A DNA stretch of 64,000 nt from Phycisphaerae bacterium (lineage in GTDB: Bacteria > Planctomycetota > Phycisphaerae > Sedimentisphaerales > Anaerobacaceae), in contig JAUWAY010000004.1 of NCBI GenBank assembly GCA_030601845.1, positions 38,350-102,349 of the forward strand. The letters are read 5' to 3'. A model generated the notes under the pieces. The model saw nothing but the letters and a program-made list of their open reading frames with translations. It had not been told where the DNA came from and ran no database searches. Both the position numbers and the translations under genes were made by a program. Positions 24,381 through 33,331 of the stretch are shown here, piece by piece (the stretch's first letter is position 1; each line of letters opens with the position of its first letter).

Positions 24381-25958
24381 ATGTCAGCAGAAAAAGTCAT
24401 AATTTTCGATACCACTTTAAGGGATGGCGAGCAGGCCGCCGGCACTCGATTGGGAGCCAGAGAGAAGCTGGAAATCGCCCGGCAGTTGACTCGGCTGAAA
24501 GTCGACGTTATAGAGGCAGGATTCCCCGCATCTTCGCCGGAGGACTTCGAGGCTGTACGGCTGATATCAGAACACATCGAAGGCCCCGTTATTTGCGGCC
24601 TGACCCGAGCTGTGGCAGAGGATATCAAGGTCTGCAGTAAAGCAATAGCCAAAGCTAAGCGGTCCCGCATCCATACGGGTATCGGTGTTTCCGAGATTCA
24701 CATTGCCGGTAAATTCGCAGATGATAAATACGGCAAGACGATGGGCGAAAAGCAGGCCACTATCCTTAAGATGGCTGTCGAGGCAGTAAAGCACTCCGCC
24801 CAATACACCGACGACGTCGAATTTTACGCTGAGGATTCCGGCCGGGCCGACCGCAAATACCTTTACGAAGTACTCGAGGCTGTTATCGAAGCCGGGGCCA
24901 CTGTCGTCAACATCCCCGATACTACAGGTTACGCCATCCCCGAACAGTATGGTGCTCTTATCCGCGACATACGAGCCAATGTACCGAACATCGAAAAGGC
25001 GACAATCAGCGTTCATTGCCATGACGATTTGGGAATGGCGGTAGCTAATTCGCTTGCAGGCGTAAAGAACGGTGCACGGCAAATAGAAGGGACTATCAAC
25101 GGCGTCGGTGAGCGAGCGGGTAACGCGGCCATAGAAGAGATAGTCATGGCTATTCATACGCGGCGGGACTTCTTTGAGAAGGTGGAAACAGGTATCAATA
25201 CCCGCGAGTTCTATCGAACCAGCCGGATGGTGGCCGATATGTTGGGAATGCCTGTTCCCGCCAATAAGGCGGTTGTAGGCCGCAACGCTTTTGCCCACAG
25301 TTCCGGAATTCACGTGGATGGGTTTCTGAAAAAGCGGGAAACGTATGAGATTATGCGGCCTGAGACTATCGGCCTTGCCGAAAGTCGCGTGGTTCTTACA
25401 GCACGAACGGGACGTCACGGCCTTCGTCATCGCCTTGAAGAGATGGGATATACGCTGTCGCAGCAAGAGCTGGACAAGACATACGAGCGCTTCCTTGCGG
25501 TTGCCGACAAGAAAAAAGAGGTCTTTTCCGAGGATATTGCTGCAATAATCAGCGACGAGATTCACGTTGTAGAGCAGGTCTACGAACTGCAGCATCTCCG
25601 CGTTGTCATCGACACCGGCTCTACGCCCACCGCAAGCGTGAAAATAAAAACCAGGGAGGGGACAAAGCAGGCCGATGCCTGCGGTGACGGCCCGGTCGAT
25701 GCGGCTTACGAAGCCATAAGGCAGGCCACCGGCCAATCGCCCAAGCTTGAAAACTACTCAATAAGAGCCGTCACCGCCGGAAAAGAAGCGCTCGGCGAGG
25801 CCACCGTCAGAATCACCGAGAACGGCAGAACCTTTATAGGCCGGGGCATCTCGACTGATATCATCGAAGCGAGCGCGCGGGCCTATATTGATGCCATCAA
25901 CCGAATGGTCTCAGCAAAAGATAAGGGCCAAGGGCCCGAAGTGAAAGCAGAACTGTAA
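24381..25958 (+). CDS. leuA: 2-isopropylmalate synthase
   Basis: 525-residue enzyme that condenses acetyl-CoA and 2-oxoisovalerate, the first step of leucine synthesis. DTTLRDGEQAAGTRL carries the metal-binding Asp, and HCHDDLGMAVANSLAG with the HxH metal site and INGVGERAGNAAIEE are present; HSSGIHVDG lies in the subdomain. The C-terminal 120 residues fit the LeuA allosteric dimer domain that binds leucine. GGAG is 8 bases before the ATG. The gene heads the leu cluster and follows the putative leader peptide, so both leader attenuation and feedback inhibition are plausible. Confidence 0.95.
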   Translation: MSAEKVIIFDTTLRDGEQAAGTRLGAREKLEIARQLTRLKVDVIEAGFPASSPEDFEAVRLISEHIEGPVICGLTRAVAEDIKVCSKAIAKAKRSRIHTGIGVSEIHIAGKFADDKYGKTMGEKQATILKMAVEAVKHSAQYTDDVEFYAEDSGRADRKYLYEVLEAVIEAGATVVNIPDTTGYAIPEQYGALIRDIRANVPNIEKATISVHCHDDLGMAVANSLAGVKNGARQIEGTINGVGERAGNAAIEEIVMAIHTRRDFFEKVETGINTREFYRTSRMVADMLGMPVPANKAVVGRNAFAHSSGIHVDGFLKKRETYEIMRPETIGLAESRVVLTARTGRHGLRHRLEEMGYTLSQQELDKTYERFLAVADKKKEVFSEDIAAIISDEIHVVEQVYELQHLRVVIDTGSTPTASVKIKTREGTKQADACGDGPVDAAYEAIRQATGQSPKLENYSIRAVTAGKEALGEATVRITENGRTFIGRGISTDIIEASARAYIDAINRMVSAKDKGQGPEVKAEL

Positions 25959-25979
25959 CCTAAAAAGAGAATTAAATTT

Positions 25980-26591
25980 ATGAACACAAATGATGCTTTG
26001 TTAGAAGAATACAAGACACTACGAGAAGAAATTATGAGAACAACAAGAGATCGTCAAATCGTATTAGGCTTCACCATCACAGGTGTAGGCACAATATTAG
26101 GGCTGATCCTAAAGCACCCACAGCAAACACGTGATAGCATGACAGGGCTTCAGGGGCTCAATTGGTATGTGCTTGCCTTGACAAGTTTTGCGCTACTAAT
26201 GCTTATCGCGGCGCTGTTACTAACTAAGCGCCACACACAGTCGATTGATAGGATTTCCGCATACATTAGAAAATTCATTGAGTCAAATGTCGAAGGACTT
26301 AACTGGGAGACACGCTGGACACGATTCAGAGAGAGCAAAACAACAAAGATTAGGGTTGGCCGCTTTTCACTTGGGCCCTCGAAACCTCTGGGGTTGTCGA
26401 AGTCACTGGCTGTATTTTATGCTTTTCTGGCAATCGGTGTTTACGCAATGTGTTTTGTAACTGGATTACACCATCATATTTTCGCTTTTAGTTTTGTGAC
26501 ATTTCTATTTGTAGTGTGTATTACGTGCTGTTTTGACCTGTATATGCGTAAATTAAAAAGTTGGAAAATTGACTGGGATGCAACAAATTAA
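25980..26591 (+). CDS. four-helix membrane protein of unknown function
   Basis: 203-residue protein inserted between leuA and leuC. An N-terminal helix (LLEEYKTLREEIMRTTRDRQ) is followed by two close membrane segments (VLGFTITGVGTILGLIL and WYVLALTSFALLMLIAALLL), a basic cytoplasmic stretch, and two more segments near the C-terminus. The opening EYK-LR-EI-RQ pattern is seen in small membrane proteins of unknown role that are scattered among genomes. The gene is visibly more AT-rich than the leu genes around it, suggesting a later arrival. It has no assigned role in leucine synthesis. Start ATG follows AGAGAATTAAATTT, a weak ribosome site. Confidence 0.65.
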   Translation: MNTNDALLEEYKTLREEIMRTTRDRQIVLGFTITGVGTILGLILKHPQQTRDSMTGLQGLNWYVLALTSFALLMLIAALLLTKRHTQSIDRISAYIRKFIESNVEGLNWETRWTRFRESKTTKIRVGRFSLGPSKPLGLSKSLAVFYAFLAIGVYAMCFVTGLHHHIFAFSFVTFLFVVCITCCFDLYMRKLKSWKIDWDATN

Positions 26592-26650
26592 CCCTGCTAA
26601 TAACAGGGTCAAAACAAACATGAAAACTGCTGGAGGTACGACACTTAAAT

Positions 26651-27922
26651 ATGGCAATGACAATTACTGAAAAAATCCTGGCAAAAGCAGCGGGCAAAGG
26701 GAAAGTTGCGCCGGGTGAGCTTATAGATGCAAATATTGACATCTGTTTGTGCGTCGATGTTACTACGCCGCCGGCGATTACAATGCTCGCTGAAAAAGGC
26801 ATAGATAAAGTTTTCGACGCCGAAAAAATTGTTGTAACGCCTGACCATTTTCAGCCGGCCAAGGACATCAAAAGCGCCGAGCTTCATAAACGACTCGACG
26901 AGTGGGCAAGGCGGCACAAAATAAAATATTATTACAAAATCGGAAGGGCCGGCGTCTGTCACGCACTGCTGCCGGAACAGGGCCACATCCGGCCCGGCGA
27001 AGTAATCATCGGGCCCGACTCGCACACCTGCACATACGGGGCCTTTGCGGCATTCGGCACGGGTATCGGCTCAACCGACCTGGCGGCGGCGCTGGCGACA
27101 GGCAAGTTATGGTTCAAGGTGCCGGCCTCTGAGAAAATCGTCTTCAACGGCTCACTCTGCCCCGGCGTCTATAGCAAGGACGTTATCCTTGCTGTAATTG
27201 CACGAATCGGAGTTGACGGCGCACTCTACAAGGCGATGGAATTTGTCGGGCCGGCTTTAGCTGAGATGTCAATGCAAGCGAGAATGACCATCACAAATAT
27301 GGCCATCGAAGCCGGGGCAAAAAACGGCATAATGGCTTTCGATGAAGTAACAAAACAATACCTCGATGAGCACTTAAAGGACAAAACAGATTACACCGTA
27401 TTTGAGTCCGACGACGATGCCGAATACGAAGCGGCCGAGCATTTCGACTGCTCAGCCATCGAGCCGATGGTCGCCCTGCCGCATCTGCCGAGCGGTGGTG
27501 TCCCTATCACCGACTGTGCCGGCAAGGCAATGGACCAGGCCTATATCGGAAGCTGCACCAACGGCCGAATCGAGGACCTGCGAATCGCTGCGAAAATCTT
27601 AAAAGCAAAGAAAGTTGCCATTCGCACAATAGTTGTGCCGGCAACGCCGACAATCTGGAAGCAGGCAATGGACGAAGGCCTGTTCGATATATTCTACGAT
27701 GCCGGCTGCGTAATCGCTGCACCAACCTGCGGAGCTTGTCTCGGTGGATTTATGGGCGTTCTGGCTGAAGGTGAAAAGTGCATCAGCACAACGAACAGAA
27801 ATTTCGTCGGCCGAATGGGACATCCAAAAAGTGAAGTTTACCTGGCCAGCCCCGCCACCGCAGCGGCGACCGCAATCGAAGGAAAATTAACCGACCCAAG
27901 AAAGTACATTTTAAAATCCTAA
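26651..27922 (+). CDS. leuC: 3-isopropylmalate dehydratase large subunit
   Basis: 423-residue aconitase-superfamily protein that isomerises 2- to 3-isopropylmalate with LeuD. The 4Fe-4S ligands appear as one Cys in [13 protein letters not shown] and the pair in [35 protein letters not shown] and the short length fit the archaeal/thermophile-type (HACN-like) LeuC rather than the longer E. coli type. CTGGAGG lies about 14 bases before the ATG. It is separated from leuA by the membrane protein and from leuD by a repeat-filled 112-base gap. Homoaconitase is the main alternative, but the leu context favours LeuC. Confidence 0.93.
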   Translation: MAMTITEKILAKAAGKGKVAPGELIDANIDICLCVDVTTPPAITMLAEKGIDKVFDAEKIVVTPDHFQPAKDIKSAELHKRLDEWARRHKIKYYYKIGRAGVCHALLPEQGHIRPGEVIIGPDSHTCTYGAFAAFGTGIGSTDLAAALATGKLWFKVPASEKIVFNGSLCPGVYSKDVILAVIARIGVDGALYKAMEFVGPALAEMSMQARMTITNMAIEAGAKNGIMAFDEVTKQYLDEHLKDKTDYTVFESDDDAEYEAAEHFDCSAIEPMVALPHLPSGGVPITDCAGKAMDQAYIGSCTNGRIEDLRIAAKILKAKKVAIRTIVVPATPTIWKQAMDEGLFDIFYDAGCVIAAPTCGACLGGFMGVLAEGEKCISTTNRNFVGRMGHPKSEVYLASPATAAATAIEGKLTDPRKYILKS

Positions 27923-27924
27923 TA

Positions 27925-28018
27925 TCTAAATCCTAAATTCTAAACAAATTCAAAACAGTGTGATTTACAGAGGACAGTTTTTAAATCTACTAAGTATATC
28001 AGGATTTAGGATTTGCAA
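27925..28018. repeat. AAATCCTAAATTC dispersed repeat between leuC and leuD
   Basis: TATCTAAATCCTAAATTCTAA at one end and ATCAGGATTTAGGATTTG at the other form an 11-bp inverted repeat (AAATCCTAAAT/ATTTAGGATTT) that nearly fills the gap. Confidence 0.7.
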
Positions 28019-28034
28019 GCGAACGAGGTGAGCT

Positions 28035-28514
28035 ATGGCTAAGGCACACGTTTACAAAAGAGACCATATAAATACCGATGAGATTATTCCGGCAAGGTAT
28101 TTGAATACTGATGATGAAGCTGAGCTGGCGAAGCATTGCCTTGAAGATTTGGATGTCCATTTTGTCAAAAAGGTCCAGCCGGGTGACATAATCGTCGCTG
28201 GCAGTGACTTCGGTTGCGGCTCGTCCAGAGAGCACGCCGTCTGGGCTATTCGCGGCGCAGGCGTAAAGACCGTAATCGCAAAATCTTTCGCACGAATTTT
28301 CTATCGCAACGCCATCAATAACGGCTTTAATATTATCGAACTGCCTGAAGCCCTGAAAAAAATAAATAACGCCGACGAACTCCAGATAGATTACCAAAAC
28401 GGTTTGATTAAAAACAAAACAACAGGTATTGATATTAAGTTTGCCCCGCTGCCGGACTTTGCTTTAGAGATAATTAACGATGGCGGACTGCTCGAACATA
28501 TTAAAAAGAAATAA
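28035..28514 (+). CDS. leuD: 3-isopropylmalate dehydratase small subunit
   Basis: 159-residue swivelling domain partner of LeuC. Characteristic segments are [18 protein letters not shown] near the N-terminus, [17 protein letters not shown] with the substrate-binding Ser-Ser-Arg, and [20 protein letters not shown]. The length matches the short HACN-type small subunit. GAGGTGAG precedes the ATG. It follows leuC on the same strand and is expected to assemble with it in the cytoplasm. Confidence 0.95.
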   Translation: MAKAHVYKRDHINTDEIIPARYLNTDDEAELAKHCLEDLDVHFVKKVQPGDIIVAGSDFGCGSSREHAVWAIRGAGVKTVIAKSFARIFYRNAINNGFNIIELPEALKKINNADELQIDYQNGLIKNKTTGIDIKFAPLPDFALEIINDGGLLEHIKKK

Positions 28515-28524
28515 AGGCAACCAC

Positions 28525-28606
28525 ATACTCTGCCACAGAGGACACAGAGAGCACAGAGATTTTATCTTTTTTTATTAACCACAGATTAACGCAGATTTTT
28601 CTCAAT
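28525..28606. repeat. CACAGAGGACACAGAGAGCACAGAG / ACCACAGATTAACGCAGATT repeat
   Basis: Typical dispersed words: CACAGAGGACACAGAGAGCA, then TTATTAACCACAGATTAACG. Related words occur at 22828-22945, 40965-41130, 44663-44790 and 45955-46020. Confidence 0.7.
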
Positions 28607-28660
28607 CGAAAATCGGCAATCAGAAATTGTAAATCCTAAACGCTATACGCTATTTCTATG

Positions 28661-28689
28661 TTGACATTTTATTTCCGATAGACTAAATT
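28661..28689 (+). promoter_or_regulatory. putative promoter of the 184-residue secreted protein
   Basis: Perfect TTGACA (28661-28666), 17 bases, TAAATT (28684-28689). A small hairpin TCCGCC/GGCGGA follows in the leader before the ATG at 28762. Confidence 0.55.
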
Positions 28690-28761
28690 GATAACAAAAA
28701 GTCCGCCAAATGAGCGGCGGATAAATGTTGTATATTATTATGTTAAACGGAGAAATATCCA

Positions 28762-29316
28762 ATGAAAAGAACATGGTTTATATCAGTTGTGCTATTGGTT
28801 TTAGCTGTAACATTAGTGGCTTATGCTGTTCCTATAGGAGGCCCGCCTCCTCGAGTCGCAAAGCTCATTGACATGGCAGACGCAATAGTCATTCTTCGAA
28901 TCGATCGGCACCTATCGGGCTTTGGCAGTGCGACATTCTACTCCACGCATGAATGCTTTATCTACCAGACCATAAAGGGAGATATTCCAAAGAACACGCG
29001 AATCAAACTTCGACTCATGAATACTGAAGGCAGCTTTGCCACGCCCTATGCATGGGGATCAACCCATCTCATGTTTCTTATGAAGAAAGCAACGGAAGAC
29101 GAGCCGACCGAATATCGCACGGTAACAGTCAACGGAGCGCAGATTCTTTTATCGCCTTTAGGGCACGAGAAATCACCAGAAGGTAAGACAATAGAGGAAA
29201 AGGTTAAAAATCTGATCAAGGATGCTATTCTCTATCAAGCCAAAGAGCATGAGAAGAAGCAGAAATTTCTAAAAGCAATGATCGGCGAGCCAGAAGTCGC
29301 CGAACATGGCGTTTGA
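28762..29316 (+). CDS. exported protein of unknown function
   Basis: Not recognised. A signal peptide (MKRTWFISVVLLVLAVTLVAYA) is followed by a domain with repeated beta-strand character (PPPRVAKLIDMADAIVILRID, HECFIYQTIKGDIPKNTRIK, STHLMFLMKKATEDEPTEYR) that resembles small domains measuring transport or binding fluxes in secreted proteins, but no family can be named. The tail is a charged helix (KEHEKKQKFLKAM). CGGAGA precedes the ATG. It has its own promoter and lies between leuD and a sulfatase, so it is probably not part of leucine synthesis. Confidence 0.6.
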   Translation: MKRTWFISVVLLVLAVTLVAYAVPIGGPPPRVAKLIDMADAIVILRIDRHLSGFGSATFYSTHECFIYQTIKGDIPKNTRIKLRLMNTEGSFATPYAWGSTHLMFLMKKATEDEPTEYRTVTVNGAQILLSPLGHEKSPEGKTIEEKVKNLIKDAILYQAKEHEKKQKFLKAMIGEPEVAEHGV

Positions 29317-29405
29317 GCCGGACCGCGCTAAACGCGGCCGCTGAGCACATCGTTATTCATTAAATTGGTCTCGACTTTCCGCCGTCAGGCATCTTGCGGA
29401 CTGCC

Positions 29406-29438
29406 ACTGCCGTAATCCACAGGATGCCTTACGGCAGT
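29406..29438 (+). terminator. 10-bp hairpin ACTGCCGTAA/TTACGGCAGT
   Basis: Perfect inverted repeat with a 13-base loop, lying about 90 bases after the preceding stop and just before the sulfatase promoter. No T-run follows, so it may be a terminator-like or repeat hairpin. Confidence 0.4.
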
Positions 29439-29456
29439 CATACCGTGTAGATTTCC

Positions 29457-29485
29457 TTGATAAGGTGGTTCTTTGAGAGTATAGT
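29457..29485 (+). promoter_or_regulatory. putative promoter of the sulfatase
   Basis: TTGATA (29457-29462), 17 bases, TATAGT (29480-29485); close to consensus in both boxes. Confidence 0.6.
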
Positions 29486-29532
29486 ATCGGTAATTGGGAA
29501 AAAGCACTTTTTGCAAGATGGAGAGTAATTTT

Positions 29533-31023
29533 ATGAATCGACGTAATTTTCTAAAGACCGTTGGTTTTGGCGCGGCGGCGCTGGTGCTGCCGGGATGCAC
29601 GGATGCAGCTGCACAGCTTTGGCCGGCTGGTAAATCGGATAAGAAACCAAACTTCGTTTTCATACTCATCGACGATATGGGCTGGATGGATACCGGCTGC
29701 TACGGCAGCAGATACTACGAGACGCCGAACATCGACCGGCTGGCCGCTGAAGGGATGCGGTTCACCGACGGCTACGCGGCCTGTGCGGTCTGCTCGCCGA
29801 CCCGGGCAGCGGTAATGACGGGACGCTACCCGGCCCGCACCGGCGTTACCGACTGGATTCACTTCGGCAACTTCAAGGGCAGCAGAACGAACCCAAACCA
29901 GAAAAACCCGACTGAATACGTTGGCGGCAAAAACAATAAACTCCTGTGCCCGCCCAATCCGTTCTGGATGGAGCTGGACGAGGTTACCATCGCCGAGGTT
30001 CTCAAATCCGTCGGTTATACCTCGTGTCACGTCGGCAAATGGCACCTCGGCCCGGATGCCTGGTACCCCGATAGGCAGGGCTTTGACTTCAACATCGCCG
30101 GCTGCGACTACGGTCAGCCGCCAAGCTACTTCGACCCATACCATCGAGACGCCAAAAGACCGAACATCCCGACCCTTAAACCCCGCCGCGAGGGTGAATA
30201 CCTTACCGACCGCGAAGCTGATGAAGCAACCGGTTTCATACGTAAGCACAAAGACAAGCCATTCTTCCTCTATATGGCCCACTATGCGGTGCACACACCG
30301 ATACAGGCCAAAGCCGACCTGGTCGCCAAATACAAGGCCAGAGACCTGGCTGGACAGAAAAACCCCACTTACGCAGCGATGGTTGAGAGCGTGGACGATG
30401 CGGTTGGAAAAATTATGGCAACTCTCGACGAGCTAAACTTGACCGACAACACGGTAGTAATTTTCACTTCCGACAACGGCGGGCTGATGAGCGTTACGAA
30501 CAATGTCCCCCTGCGTGACGGCAAGGGCTATCCCTACGAGGGCGGTATCCGCGAGCCGGTGATTATCCGCTGGCCGGGCGTCGTCAAGCCGGGCAGCACC
30601 AGCGGCGAGCCGGTTACGAGCGTCGATTACTTCCCGACCATTTGCGAGCTTGCCGATGTCCCGCTGCCGACCGACCGTGTCATCGACGGCGTATCGCTTG
30701 TCGAGCATCTAAAATCCAGCGGCAGAAAAAAACTCAACCGTGAGGCAATATTCTGGCACTTCCCACACTATCGCGGTAACATCGTGCCATACAGCATCAT
30801 CCGGGCAGGCGACTGGAAGCTAATCAAACGATACGAAGGCAAAAAATTCGAACTGTATAATCTAAAGAATGACCTGTCCGAGAGCAACGAGCTCTCGGAG
30901 AAATTGCCGAAGAAGGTCAAAGAGCTGAACGCCAAGCTGACCGCATTGCTCAAAGACGCCGGCGCCAAGCTGCCTAGGCCAAACCCCGATTACGACCCCA
31001 AAGCCGGAAAGGCAGGAAAATAG
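29533..31023 (+). CDS. Tat-exported arylsulfatase-type sulfatase
   Basis: 496-residue periplasmic or surface sulfatase that would remove sulfate esters from polysaccharides. The N-terminus MNRRNFLKTVGFGAAALVLPGC has a twin-arginine signal with a lipobox-like end. NFVFILIDDMGWMD starts the alkaline-phosphatase-like fold and supplies metal-binding Asp residues. The active site CSPTRAAVMTGR has the Cys that is converted to formylglycine, so a maturase is required elsewhere. TSCHVGKWHLG and FFLYMAHYAVHTPIQ are family motifs, and the C-terminal region ends with FELYNLKNDLSESN. GGAGAG precedes the chosen ATG. A truncated relative is at 19585-19893. Confidence 0.93.
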   Translation: MNRRNFLKTVGFGAAALVLPGCTDAAAQLWPAGKSDKKPNFVFILIDDMGWMDTGCYGSRYYETPNIDRLAAEGMRFTDGYAACAVCSPTRAAVMTGRYPARTGVTDWIHFGNFKGSRTNPNQKNPTEYVGGKNNKLLCPPNPFWMELDEVTIAEVLKSVGYTSCHVGKWHLGPDAWYPDRQGFDFNIAGCDYGQPPSYFDPYHRDAKRPNIPTLKPRREGEYLTDREADEATGFIRKHKDKPFFLYMAHYAVHTPIQAKADLVAKYKARDLAGQKNPTYAAMVESVDDAVGKIMATLDELNLTDNTVVIFTSDNGGLMSVTNNVPLRDGKGYPYEGGIREPVIIRWPGVVKPGSTSGEPVTSVDYFPTICELADVPLPTDRVIDGVSLVEHLKSSGRKKLNREAIFWHFPHYRGNIVPYSIIRAGDWKLIKRYEGKKFELYNLKNDLSESNELSEKLPKKVKELNAKLTALLKDAGAKLPRPNPDYDPKAGKAGK

Positions 31024-31040
31024 AATAAGGAGAATTGAAA

Positions 31041-32120
31041 GTGTACAAAATTGCTGTAATACCCGGTGACGGCACCGGGCCTGAAGTGACGGCCGAAGCG
31101 GTGAAGGTATTAAAGGCCGCTGCTAAAAAATTCAATTTCAAGATTGATTTAACCGAGTTCGACTTCGGCGCAGAACGTTATAAAAGAACCGGCGAAACGC
31201 TGCCGGATAGCGCAGTCGAAGAGCTTCGTAAATTCGATGCAATCCTGTTAGGCGCAATCGGCCATCCCGACGTTGCGCCCGGTATCCTCGAAAAGGGAAT
31301 CCTTCTCAAGCTCCGCTTCGCACTGGACCAGTACATAAATTTGCGTCCCGTCAAGCTCTATCCGGGAGTAGAAACCCCGCTGAAAGATAAAGGCCCGGAG
31401 GACATAGACTTCGTCGTAGTGCGCGAAAATACCGGCGACCTCTACACCGGCACCGGCGGCTTCACTATGAAAGGAACGCCGAACGAAGTGGCGGTCCAGT
31501 CCGCCGTCTATAATCGCTTCCAGGTTGACCGCTGCCTTAAATACGCATTCGAATACGCACGCAAATACGGCAAAAAAACGCGTGGCAAGGGCGATAAAAA
31601 CACCCTTGCCCTGTGCGGCAAAACGAACGTCCTTACCTATATCTACGACCTCTGGGAGCGTGCCTTCCATGAGATGGGCGACGCTGAATACCCGGATATC
31701 GAAAGAGAATATTACCACGTTGACGCCACCTGTATGTGGATGGTCAAGAATCCCGAGTGGTTCGACGTCATCGTAACCGGCAATATGTTCGGTGACATCA
31801 TTACCGACCTCGGCGCAATGGTCCAGGGCGGTATGGGTATCGCAGCCGGCGGAAATATAAACCCCGAGGGTGTCAGTATGTTCGAACCCATCGGCGGAAG
31901 CGCACCGAAATATACCGGCAAAGGTGTTATCAATCCCCTGGCCGCTATCTGCGCTGTGCAAATGATGCTCGAAACTCTCGGCGAAGAAAAGGCAGCAGAC
32001 AGAATAGAAAAAGCGGTAATGTTCGTAACCGCCAACAAAATAAAATCCCTGCAGGCCGGGAAAATGGGTTATTCCACCAGCGAAGTCGGTGACCTCGTCG
32101 CCAAAAAAATCGCAGAATAA
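31041..32120 (+). CDS. leuB: 3-isopropylmalate dehydrogenase
   Basis: Decarboxylating dehydrogenase of 359 residues in the isocitrate/isopropylmalate family, which makes 4-methyl-2-oxopentanoate. Motifs: IAVIPGDGTGPEV at the N-terminus, LLGAIGHPDV, VVVRENTGDLYTG and NMFGDIITDLGAMVQGG with the metal-binding Asp residues. AAGGAG lies 8 bases before GTG 31041; the open frame also starts at TTG 31035, but spacing favours GTG. It follows the sulfatase after 17 bases and may be transcribed with it, although function joins it to leuA/C/D. Tartrate dehydrogenase is the alternative. Confidence 0.9.
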   Translation: MYKIAVIPGDGTGPEVTAEAVKVLKAAAKKFNFKIDLTEFDFGAERYKRTGETLPDSAVEELRKFDAILLGAIGHPDVAPGILEKGILLKLRFALDQYINLRPVKLYPGVETPLKDKGPEDIDFVVVRENTGDLYTGTGGFTMKGTPNEVAVQSAVYNRFQVDRCLKYAFEYARKYGKKTRGKGDKNTLALCGKTNVLTYIYDLWERAFHEMGDAEYPDIEREYYHVDATCMWMVKNPEWFDVIVTGNMFGDIITDLGAMVQGGMGIAAGGNINPEGVSMFEPIGGSAPKYTGKGVINPLAAICAVQMMLETLGEEKAADRIEKAVMFVTANKIKSLQAGKMGYSTSEVGDLVAKKIAE

Positions 32121-32127
32121 AAAATAG

Positions 32128-32272
32128 ATGAAATTCGAAGCACTAAATCTGAAATCCGAAACAAATCCAAATGACGGAAATACAAAATTCAAAACGTCTT
32201 TTTTTGAACATTTGAAATTCGGATTTTAATATTGTTTCGAATTTCGAGTTTCGAATTTTGAATTTAAAACAA
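32128..32272. repeat. AATTTCGAATTTCGA dispersed repeat cluster
   Basis: Words such as CTGAAATCCGAAACAAATCC, GAACATTTGAAATTCGG and TATTGTTTCGAATTTCGAG. Partly repeated at 35281-35350. It runs right up to the ATG of the next gene, which therefore has no visible Shine-Dalgarno. Confidence 0.8.
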
Positions 32273-33277
32273 ATGCCTGCGAATTTGACACCGGAATATT
32301 TTAAGGCTGAGAGGTGGTTTCGAAGTGCCGGGACGAACGACGAGAAAATCCTGGCACTCGAGCATATGCTGAGCGTAATGCCGAAGCACAAAGGCACCGA
32401 CCACCTGCGGGCCGACCTGCGAAGGAAACTAAGCAAATTTAAAGCGGCCCCCGCAAAGAAAGTAAAGGCCAAGCACGCTGATATTTTCCACGTCCCGCGA
32501 AGCGATACAGGCCAGATTGTCCTTTTGGGCACACCCAACTGCGGAAAAAGCGCTATCGTTGGCGCCCTGACCAATGCGAAGGTCAATGTTGCCGATTTTC
32601 CCTTCGCAACCGCCGCCCCCGTCCCCGGAATGGTAAAGTTCGAGGACATCCAGATTCAGCTTGTCGATATGCCGCCGATTACCGCCGATTACATTGCCCC
32701 GGGCCAGGTCGGAACATACCGCAACTGCGATTTGATTGCCATTTGTATCGACCTTGCCGCCAAGCCTGCACCCGCGCAAGCAGGTGTCACAGAACAAATG
32801 CGTATCTGCCTGGATTTCCTCGAATCAAGAAACCTGCTAATAGATGAGCAAACCAGCGCAGTCGATGAACACGGCAACGTCCTGGCCAAAAGGGCATTTT
32901 GCATCTGCACCAAATCCGACATCGCCAAACCCGACTCTATGCAAACTCTAAAACGCTCCTGCAAATATCCCTTTGAATTTGCTGAAATCTCCACCAGGAC
33001 CGGCGCCGGCCTCGACGGGCTGCCTGCCACATTCTTTAGCTTACTGAACATCATACGCATCTACGCCAAGCCCCCCGGTAAGCCCGCTGATATGAATGAG
33101 CCATTCACACTGCCGGCCGGCTCAACCGTTATGGACCTGGCCACCGCCATACACAGAGATTTAGCTGAAAAACTCAAATTCGCAAGAATTTGGGGCACCG
33201 GTGTCTACGACGGACAAAACGCACAGAGAAACCACGTCCTCAACGACAAAGACATTATTGAATTGCACTTCTCGTAA
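32273..33277 (+). CDS. DRG/Obg-like GTPase with C-terminal TGS domain
   Basis: 334-residue translation-factor GTPase of the DRG type, more common in archaea and eukaryotes. An N-terminal helix-hairpin region (HKGTDHLRADLRRKLSKF) precedes G1 GTPNCGKSAIVGAL. The G2 region is PFATAAPVPGM and G3 is DMPP, where the DRG family usually has DLPG. G4 reads CTKSD, and a TGS domain at the end (PFTLPAGSTVMDLATAIHRD) probably contacts rRNA. The ATG at 32273 is preferred over a TTG five codons earlier in the repeat. No obvious partner is nearby. Unusual G3 and G4 variants may affect hydrolysis. Confidence 0.85.
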   Translation: MPANLTPEYFKAERWFRSAGTNDEKILALEHMLSVMPKHKGTDHLRADLRRKLSKFKAAPAKKVKAKHADIFHVPRSDTGQIVLLGTPNCGKSAIVGALTNAKVNVADFPFATAAPVPGMVKFEDIQIQLVDMPPITADYIAPGQVGTYRNCDLIAICIDLAAKPAPAQAGVTEQMRICLDFLESRNLLIDEQTSAVDEHGNVLAKRAFCICTKSDIAKPDSMQTLKRSCKYPFEFAEISTRTGAGLDGLPATFFSLLNIIRIYAKPPGKPADMNEPFTLPAGSTVMDLATAIHRDLAEKLKFARIWGTGVYDGQNAQRNHVLNDKDIIELHFS

Positions 33278-33331
33278 TCTCACCTATAATACCGCTTTTG
33301 ATATTGCTGTCCCCTGTTAAGGAAAACGAAA

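Noticed and set aside
24567..25736. 389-residue minus ORF opposite leuA
   Set aside because: Shadow of leuA codon bias; the real protein on the plus strand has all family motifs.
29551..30294. 247-residue minus ORF opposite the sulfatase
   Set aside because: Mirror of GC-rich sulfatase codons; no start signal or motif.
31248..32192. 314-residue minus ORF opposite leuB
   Set aside because: Phe/Cys/His-rich mirror of leuB, without any domain.
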